This document shows, piece after piece, positions 1 to 4,333 of a stretch of 7,632 bases of DNA. A model generated the notes under the pieces. That model saw only the letters and a program-made list of their open reading frames with translations. It had not been told where the DNA came from and made no database searches. The translations under genes and the position numbers were made by a program. The number at the start of each line of letters is the position of its first letter. Within the stretch, counting starts at the first letter, position 1. The DNA comes from Chloroflexota bacterium (GTDB lineage: Bacteria > Chloroflexota > Dehalococcoidia > Dehalococcoidales > UBA2162): the NCBI GenBank assembly GCA_016193545.1, contig JACPSA010000049.1, positions 1-7,632 on the forward strand, read 5' to 3'.

Positions 1-210
1 CTACGGGACGCCCACCTGGAGAGGGCTGTTTTACGGAGCGACCACCCTGACGGGACCGACTTGCGGCACGCCCACCTAGAGCGGACTATTCTATGGGGCG
101 CTCACCTTCAGAAAGCTGATTTACGGGATGCCCACCTTGAGGGGGCTGATTTATGGCGCGCCCATCTTGACGGAGCAAATTTAGATGGCGCCCACCTCGA
201 AGGGGCTATC
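1..210 (+). repeat. 30-base tandem repeat within the pentapeptide gene, seven units
   Basis: Seven consecutive 30-base units, each encoding two pentapeptides, start at 1, 31, 61, 91, 121, 151 and 181. The most constant part is GCCCACCT followed by a GA-rich stretch and a GCT or GCA codon. The conservation is at DNA level, including third codon positions, which suggests growth by unit duplication rather than protein-level constraint alone. The unit at 31-60 is the most diverged. The array may continue to the left of the window. Confidence 0.7.
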
Positions 211-261
211 TTAAAAGACGCTAAATTCTCACCCCAAACCGGGCTAGAATCAGTAGGCTGA
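1..261 (+). CDS. Pentapeptide-repeat protein, C-terminal part (5' end outside window)
   Basis: The frame is open from base 1 to the TGA at 259-261, so the gene starts before the window. The TTG at 61 is only an internal codon. The 86 visible residues are almost entirely consecutive pentapeptides of the A(D/N)Lxx type, such as LRDAH, LEGAD, LWRAH and LDGAN, followed by a short non-repeat tail (FSPQTGLESVG). Such repeats are known to fold as a right-handed four-sided beta-helix. Functions in the family range from DNA mimicry that protects gyrase to unknown roles, and nothing here selects one. Alternate pentapeptides mostly end in His, giving a ten-residue period. The run is irregular around residues 13-20 (RSDHPDGT), where a proline takes the central Leu position. 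No membrane segment is seen in this part. The family assignment is firm and the function unknown. Confidence 0.8.
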   Translation, partial: LRDAHLERAVLRSDHPDGTDLRHAHLERTILWGAHLQKADLRDAHLEGADLWRAHLDGANLDGAHLEGAILKDAKFSPQTGLESVG

Positions 262-334
262 GGTTGGTATTGTAAAATTGTGATAGTAAAGGAAAAAAAT
301 TTGTGACGGTGCTGATGAGAGAGGTGGAGAAGCT

Positions 335-774
335 ATGAAGGAGAAAACCTCAAAAGAGCTCACTAGCTGCGTAGTTTGCGGCTGCCAGATTCATCGTGGA
401 GGTGATTACGGCAAGCCAGGCATAGAAGGGCGTTCTCATGCCTCAAAGCATCATTATATTGCTGAGCGTCTCTTTGGCCGTTCAGCAACCCGCAAGGGCA
501 AACCACCACGTAAACCCATTTTAAGAACTGCCCGTGGGCGGAGGTGGAGGGTAAATTTGGCGTGTTCTGTTACGACTGCCACGAAGAATTATTACACAAC
601 GCCGTACTTTTGCCTACAGATATTGCCCGATTCGCTGAGTTAGTTAGGCTAAGGGGCTTAAACGAAAGTCAGAAGACTGCGAGTACATATAAAATACGCC
701 GACGAATTGAGCTTTTACATGAAGCCATAGAGAAAGGAATAAAGGCGCTACTTGTGGCAGAAAAGCGAAGGTGA
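335..774 (+). pseudogene. HNH-like zinc-cluster protein, broken by a one-base frameshift
   Basis: An ATG at 335 with GGAG at 326-329 (five-base spacer) opens a frame that reads MKEKTSKELTSCVVCGC and continues to SKHHYIAERLFGR. After about residue 62 it turns into low-quality sequence. The next frame, open from 514, continues sensibly as FKNCPWAEVEG, CYDCHEELLHN and LLPTDIARFAELVRLRG, and stops at 774. Adding one T to the TTTT run at 519-522 joins the halves into a 146-residue protein (KPI-F-KNCPW). Joined, it has CxxC near residue 12, an HH pair in the middle and C-x2-C-H-x3-L-H-N later. This resembles the layout of HNH nucleases, where two cysteine pairs hold zinc and His/Asn form the active site. 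I recognise the protein type but know no assigned function. The break may be a real mutation or a homopolymer sequencing error. A hairpin begins five bases after the stop. Confidence 0.65.
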
Positions 775-778
775 GTCC

Positions 779-833
779 AAGAGAGGCAAAGCCTCTCTTG
801 CATAAACCTCCCACTCCCCCTTGGGAAGGGGGA
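779..833. repeat. Double-hairpin interspersed repeat, copy A
   Basis: Two perfect hairpins lie side by side. The first is a 9-bp stem, 779-787 with 791-799, and loop AAA (core AGAGAGGC/GCCTCTCT). The second is an 8-bp stem, 815-822 with 826-833, and loop GGG (core CCCCCTT/AAGGGGG). Reverse-complemented, the pair matches the order and core sequence of the pair at 3201-3259, so these are two copies of one family in opposite orientation. It begins five bases after the stop of the HNH-like gene and could end its transcription. No T-run follows either stem, so it is not a canonical intrinsic terminator on the plus strand. Confidence 0.65.
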
Positions 834-905
834 CACGGGAGTATGGGGTATTGAATAGACGAAAGGTAGTATTTTAGAAAACTAGATTGGATAACGTGTT
901 TACCC

Positions 906-987
906 TGTCATTGCGAGGAGCACAGCGACGAAGCAATCCGTCTTACCAGCGGAATTCACGGATTGCTTCGCTTCGCTCGCAATGACA
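906..987. repeat. Large imperfect palindrome of the CATTGCGAG type (MITE- or REP-like)
   Basis: The outer arms TGTCATTGCGAG (906-917) and CTCGCAATGACA (976-987) are exact reverse complements. The inner arms CGAAGCAATCCG (929-940) and CGGATTGCTTCG (959-970) are too. About 18 bases at the centre are unpaired. Repeats of this kind are scattered in many bacterial genomes, and this window has a second, partial copy at 1310-1366. The right arm ends 13 bases before the start codon of the GIY-YIG gene, so the structure lies in or just before that gene's leader. It contains no coding frame. Confidence 0.8.
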
Positions 988-991
988 TTTC

Positions 992-995
992 GGAG
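992..995 (+). promoter_or_regulatory. Ribosome binding site of the GIY-YIG gene
   Basis: GGAG lies five bases before the ATG at 1001, which fixes the start. It is immediately outside the right arm of the palindrome ending at 987. A folded palindrome in the transcript could therefore affect access to this site (inference). Confidence 0.6.
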
Positions 996-1000
996 ATACG

Positions 1001-1291
1001 ATGCCTGACGGTCAATATTATGTGTACATTCTGGCGAATAGGACAAATGTGGCTCTGTACATCGGAGTAACCAACGACCTGAAAAGAAGGGTTTACGAAC
1101 ATAAACAAAAGCTAGTTAAAGGATTCCCCGAGAAATATGGCATAGACAAACTGGTATATTATGAAATGTTCAATGACCCGGAGAACGCTATACTCAGAGA
1201 GAAGCGCTTGAAAGGCGGCTCCAGAGCAAGAAAGAATCGGCTTGTGGAATCAATGAACCATCAATGGCGAGACCTGTATGATGAGCTTTGA
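1001..1291 (+). CDS. Small solo GIY-YIG endonuclease-domain protein (YhbQ/UvrC-N-like)
   Basis: This 96-residue protein is one complete GIY-YIG domain with nothing fused to it. The hallmark is Y7-V8-Y9, then Y20-I21-G22, with the usual 11-residue spacing of the two tyrosines. R30 and H34 fall at the spacing of the catalytic Arg and His of I-TevI. E67, in ILREKRLK, is placed as the metal-binding Glu. The C-terminus (NHQWRDLYDEL) is typical of the small bacterial proteins annotated as GIY-YIG nuclease family. All expected catalytic residues are present, so nuclease activity is plausible, but the substrate is unknown for most members. It stands alone: a full palindromic repeat ends 13 bases upstream and a partial copy begins 19 bases downstream. 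This is consistent with mobility of the gene together with the repeat (inference). No promoter is evident in 840-905. Confidence 0.9.
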   Translation: MPDGQYYVYILANRTNVALYIGVTNDLKRRVYEHKQKLVKGFPEKYGIDKLVYYEMFNDPENAILREKRLKGGSRARKNRLVESMNHQWRDLYDEL

Positions 1292-1309
1292 GACATGCTT
1301 CAAGGGAAA

Positions 1310-1366
1310 CGGATTGCTTCGCCTCCGCCTGCGGCGAATGGTCTCGCAATGGGTCTCGCAATGACA
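1310..1366. repeat. Partial copy of the CATTGCGAG-type palindrome with internal 12-base duplication
   Basis: CGGATTGCTTCGC at 1310-1322 and TCTCGCAATGACA at 1354-1366 match the right half of the palindrome at 906-987, in the same orientation. Between them is an extra segment with a small hairpin (TTCGCC 1318-1323 with GGCGAA 1333-1338). A perfect tandem duplication of GGTCTCGCAATG follows (1340-1351 and 1352-1363). A left half is not clearly present. The nearest candidate is GCGAGACC at 1267-1274, inside the end of the GIY-YIG coding sequence, which is the reverse complement of the GGTCTCGC units. Confidence 0.65.
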
Positions 1367-1402
1367 CATAGAAAAAGTGTAAGATAGATAAGCAAAACTG
1401 AC

Positions 1403-1406
1403 GGAG
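1403..1406 (+). promoter_or_regulatory. Ribosome binding site supporting a GTG start for proS
   Basis: GGAG ends six bases before the GTG at 1413. The frame from this GTG begins RISKLFGKTQRELPAEAD, the usual N-terminus of bacterial ProS, so the GTG is the natural start although it is not ATG. Confidence 0.65.
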
Positions 1407-1412
1407 TAAAGA

Positions 1413-3078
1413 GTGCGTATATCAAAACTGTTTGGTAAGACCCAGCGAGAGCTGCCCGCCGAGGCGGATACTATCAGCCACCAGCTACTATTGAGAGCCG
1501 GCATGATACGCCAGATAACCGCCGGGGTTTATTCCTACCTGCCATTAGCATGGAAAGCGCTAAGAAAAATCGAGAATATCATCCGGGAGGAGATGGACAA
1601 AGCCGGCGGACAGGAGCTGATGCTACCCACCCTCCAGCCCCTGGAGCTGTGGCAGCAAACCGGTCGACATGGCACTTTTGGCCAATCACTGTTCACCCTC
1701 ACCGACCGCCGGGAGCGCCAGCTTGCCCTGGGACTGGGACCAACCCACGAAGAGGTCATTACCGAACTGGTCAGATACAATGTCCAGAGCTACCGCGACC
1801 TGCCTCTGCTGCTCTATCAAATCCAGACCAAGTTTCGCGATGAGCCTCGTCCCAGAGGTGGACTGATTCGAGTGCGCGAGTTCATCATGAAGGACCTTTA
1901 CAGCTTCGATGCCGATGAAGAGGGACTGGACCAGAGCTACAATAAGATGCTCCAGGCATACCGTAATATCTATCAACGCTGCGGCCTGCCGACGCTGATG
2001 GTCGAAGCCGATAGCGGTGCCATCGGCGGCAAGGACTCCCACGAATTCACCCTCATCACCGAAAGCGGTGAAGACGAAATTATCCACTGCTCTAATTGTC
2101 AATATACCGCCAACGCTGACAAGGCACAGAGCATCAAGGACAAAATCGACGGCGGTGAGCCGCAGCCACTGGCAGAGGTGGCAACACCGGGCATGGCCAC
2201 CATCGAAGAGGTATCAAACTTTTTGAAAATACCGCAAAACCGCACTCTAAAAGCGGTGTTCTACATGGCTGATAGCAAACTAATCTTTGTCGTCATCCGG
2301 GGCGACTACGAGGTGAACGAAATCAAGCTGAAAAAAGCTCTGAGCAGTTCCGAGCTACGCATGGCTGCTGAAGCTGAGGTAAAAGAAGCTGGCATCGTCG
2401 CCGGTGCGGCTTCTCCGGTAGGACTCAGCGGCATCAAGGTCGTCGCCGACGACTCGATAACGACCGCCAGCAACCTGGTGGCCGGCGCCAACAAACCGGG
2501 AACCCACCTGAAAAATGTCAACTACCCCAGAGATTTTAAAGTCGACATCATCACTGATATCGCCCGCGCCCGCGCCGGTGATGGCTGCCCCCGCTGCCCA
2601 CACCTTCAAACTGGGTACTTTCATCAGCCAGAAACTCGGTGCTAATTTTATCGACCAGAATGGCGTTTCCCGTCCCATTATCATGGGTTGCTACGGTATC
2701 GGTTTGGGCAGGTTACTCGCCGCCGCCATCGAGCAGAACCATGATGTTAAAGGCATTGTCTGGCCGGTAGCTATCGCCCCCTATCATATCTATCTCTGCC
2801 CTCTGTATCGTGAAGGTTCCAAGGTTTCAGAAGTTGCCGAAAAGCTTTACGCCGACCTTACGGCACAGGGTTTAGAGGTACTCTTTGACGACCGCAATGA
2901 GTCCCCGGGGGTCAAGTTCAATGATGCCGACCTGCTGGGAATCCCGCTACGGGTTACTGTTAGTCCCCGCATCCTGGAGAAGAACAGCGTCGAGATAAAA
3001 AGACGCCCGGAAAAAGAATCTCAACTGGTGCCACTGCCCAAGATAGTTACCACACTCAAGGAACTTATTAAGAAATAG
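1413..3078 (+). pseudogene. proS: Prolyl-tRNA synthetase, disrupted by an internal frame-changing deletion
   Basis: ProS charges tRNA-Pro with proline in the cytoplasm. Bacterial-type landmarks are in order: motif 1 around residues 37-75 (TAGVYSYLPLAWKALRKIE), the LGPTHEE loop at 107-114, and motif 2 around 140-165 (FRDEPRPRGGLIRVREF). SGAIGGKDSHEF is at 201-212. A YbaK-like editing insertion covers roughly 225-385, with K280 likely matching the editing lysine of E. coli ProS. After CPRC (codon 395, ending at 2597) the frame runs into nonsense and stops at 2643-2645. The rest of the enzyme continues in the next frame from about 2599: HTFKLGTFISQKLG, motif 3 GCYGIGLGRLLAAAIEQNHD and the anticodon-binding domain, to 3078. 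The piece normally found between CPxC and HxFKLGT, including the conserved RGIEVG, is absent. About 12-14 codons are lost, minus one base. Intact length would be about 567 residues. Either this copy is dead or the sequence has an assembly error here. Confidence 0.85.
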
Positions 3079-3200
3079 TTTATCTGCCCGATTCTCTGTA
3101 CCTAAGTCATGTCAGGTAACTAGGCTACTACTCTAATTTTGAGAAGTGGGTAACATACCTGATTCACTGGCGATATTCAGTCGAAGGCCCATCCCCCCAA

Positions 3201-3259
3201 CCCCCCTTCCCATTGGGAAGGGGGGAGTTAAGTAAGAGAGGGGGCTACGCCCCCTCTCT
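3201..3259. repeat. Double-hairpin interspersed repeat, copy B
   Basis: The first stem is CCCCCCTTCCC (3201-3211) with GGGAAGGGGGG (3215-3225), 11 bp with loop ATT. The second is AGAGAGGGGGC (3235-3245) with GCCCCCTCTCT (3249-3259), 11 bp with loop TAC. Copy A at 779-833 has the same two hairpins in reverse-complement order. Shared cores are CCCCCTTCCC, AAGGGGGAG and AAGAGAGG. The spacer between hairpins differs in length, and compensating changes keep the stems paired. That suggests the structure, not just the sequence, is maintained. Confidence 0.65.
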
Positions 3260-3269
3260 ATAATCTCTT

Positions 3270-3443
3270 CCCCTTCTCCTGTTCAGGGGGCTTGTATCAT
3301 AAGTGCCGTTTTTAAGTCTTTTTGTTATTCCCACGTTCTTCAACTGAAGGGGGAATCCAGAAAGCGTGCTAATTATACCAATTGGATTCCCGTTTTCACG
3401 GGAATGACGACTTTTAATACAAAGCTCTGTTCAGGAGAAGGGG
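3270..3443. repeat. Outer inverted repeat, likely split by insertion of another palindrome
   Basis: CCCCTTCTCCTG (3270-3281) is the exact reverse complement of CAGGAGAAGGGG (3432-3443). Pairing extends to about 17 bases with two mismatches (CTGTTCAG at 3279-3286 and again at 3427-3434). The arms enclose 140-150 bases that contain a complete, unrelated palindrome at 3324-3408. A nested insertion is the simplest reading (inference). Confidence 0.5.
3324..3408. repeat. ATTCCC-type palindromic element
   Basis: The right arm contains a perfect 8-bp hairpin, ATTCCCGT (3386-3393) with ACGGGAAT (3398-3405), loop TTTC. The left arm begins GTTATTCCC (3324-3332), matching the right-end GGGAATGAC (3400-3408) with one mismatch. 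GGGAATCCA (3351-3359) pairs exactly with TGGATTCCC (3383-3391). The whole is an imperfect palindrome made of two hairpins, similar in design to short non-coding palindromic repeats common in bacterial intergenic DNA. The left hairpin has decayed. Confidence 0.6.
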
Positions 3444-3521
3444 ATAAAGGGGATGAGGTCGTTGGTAGGCAACGATGTGTGCTGAAGTAGTAATTAGCTC
3501 AGTAAGTACCATGACAAGACA

Positions 3522-4220
3522 TTAGGGTCCAAGTTTAATCCTGGCCCAGCCTTCATTATTCAAAATATACTTTTCCCGGTCATGAAGCCAGTCAACCCTG
3601 CCCTCCCAGAATTCTATCATTTCTGGCACCAGGCTGTACCCTCCCCAGGAATCAGGGCAAGGGATAGGTTTGCCCCGGTAAATCTGCTCAACCTGGCGTG
3701 CTTTTTCGATGAATTCTTCCCGGCTACTGAGAATGCTGCTTTGCCTGACGGCGACGAACGCCACCTGGTTTGCCCTTGTGCGTGATTCCCAATAGAGCTT
3801 CGCCGCTTCACGCGAGAGTTTCTGAACTTTTCCATCTATTCTCACCTGTCGAGGGGGAACACTCCAGCAAAAAAGCATTACGGCTGATGGATTCAAAGCA
3901 AGTTCTTTCCCTTTATCGCTTTCGTAATCCGTATAGAAAGAAAACCCACCATCGACAAGTCCTTTGAACAGAATCGACCTGGCTGAGGGCTTACCATCAG
4001 GAGTCACAGTGGCGAGCGTGGCAATATCGGGCCTGAACAGATTTAGCCAGGGAAGAGTGACTGAAAGCGTTTTTCTGAGCAGTCCAAAACCTGATGATAT
4101 CAGATAGCTTCTGGAGCTCTTGCCCCTTTTACCAGTTTGCGCCTCTGAGTACCATGCCAGAAATTTCTTGATAGGAGCCGGGGCAACGGTGTTATTATCA
4201 TCGAGCATATCTTTGGCCAT
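3522..4220 (-). CDS. pdxH: Pyridoxamine 5'-phosphate oxidase-like FMN protein (PdxH-like)
   Basis: PdxH makes pyridoxal phosphate from pyridoxine or pyridoxamine phosphate using FMN and oxygen. The fold is clear in this 232-residue protein: ATLATVTPDGKPSARSILFK (67-86, FMN-binding strand with R81 and K86), FYTDYESDKGKEL, PPRQVRIDG, RQSS, and the C-terminal segment WGGYSLVPEMIEFWEG through WLHDR. Compared from memory with E. coli PdxH, Y143 and R147 match the phosphate-binding Tyr129 and Arg133, and H213 matches His199. Asn151 replaces Ser137 and Trp211 replaces Arg197. The usual N-terminal lid segment is missing, and about 25-30 extra residues sit at 28-62. Specificity may therefore differ, and the gene symbol is provisional. 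GAGG abuts the first ATG, which is tight, so Met5 is a possible start. It lies 113 bases after pheT on the same strand, probably in one transcript. Those 113 bases show no gene. Confidence 0.75.
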   Translation of the reverse strand: MAKDMLDDNNTVAPAPIKKFLAWYSEAQTGKRGKSSRSYLISSGFGLLRKTLSVTLPWLNLFRPDIATLATVTPDGKPSARSILFKGLVDGGFSFYTDYESDKGKELALNPSAVMLFCWSVPPRQVRIDGKVQKLSREAAKLYWESRTRANQVAFVAVRQSSILSSREEFIEKARQVEQIYRGKPIPCPDSWGGYSLVPEMIEFWEGRVDWLHDREKYILNNEGWARIKLGP

Positions 4221-4333
4221 CCTCTACGTTGTCGCTTATTCCCCAATTAATGCCAAACACCGGATACGTTTTTGTTTTATTAAAAGCAAAGGCGGGCAGG
4301 GTTTCTTATACGTTCCGGCTCATTGGGAAGATA

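Larger units (their letters stand above)
3079..3521. other. Gene-free gap between convergent proS and pdxH, filled with repeats
   Basis: No credible reading frame is present. The first 110 bases hold only a weak inverted repeat (TCAGGTA 3112-3118 with TACCTGA 3156-3162). From 3201 to 3443 the gap is mostly palindromic elements, listed separately. A small hairpin (TCGTTG 3459-3464 with CAACGA 3470-3475) lies before the end of pdxH. As the meeting point of two convergent genes it probably carries transcription stops in both directions. However, no stem is followed by a clear T-run in the right orientation. Confidence 0.6.

Noticed and set aside
511..545. Programmed -1 frameshift as an explanation for the split HNH-like gene
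   Set aside because: The T-run lacks an X-XXY-YYZ slippery heptamer in the incoming frame and has no obvious stimulatory stem just downstream. A simple one-base deletion restores the protein better.
779..833. Canonical intrinsic terminator after the HNH-like gene
   Set aside because: The stems are strong, but neither is followed by a T-run on the plus strand, so it is described as a repeat with only possible terminator function.
906..1366. CRISPR array formed by the repeated CATTGCGAG and GGTCTCGC pieces
   Set aside because: There are only one full and one partial palindromic copy, with a protein-coding gene between them and no regular spacer series.
1686..2102. A 138-codon open frame on the minus strand inside proS
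   Set aside because: It lies entirely opposite conserved ProS sequence (motif 2 and the GGKDSHEF region), and its translation shows no recognisable domain. It is a shadow frame.
2515..3078. A separate gene starting at the ATG at 2515
   Set aside because: Its first 28 codons are an out-of-frame reading of the ProS editing-domain end. Real homology in this frame begins only near 2599 with HTFKLGT.
3490..3545. tRNA-like pieces: TTAGCTCAGTAAG and GGGTCCAAGTTTAATCC
   Set aside because: They resemble D-arm and T-arm consensus, but no acceptor stem or anticodon stem forms, and the second piece is coding sequence for the end of the PdxH-like protein.
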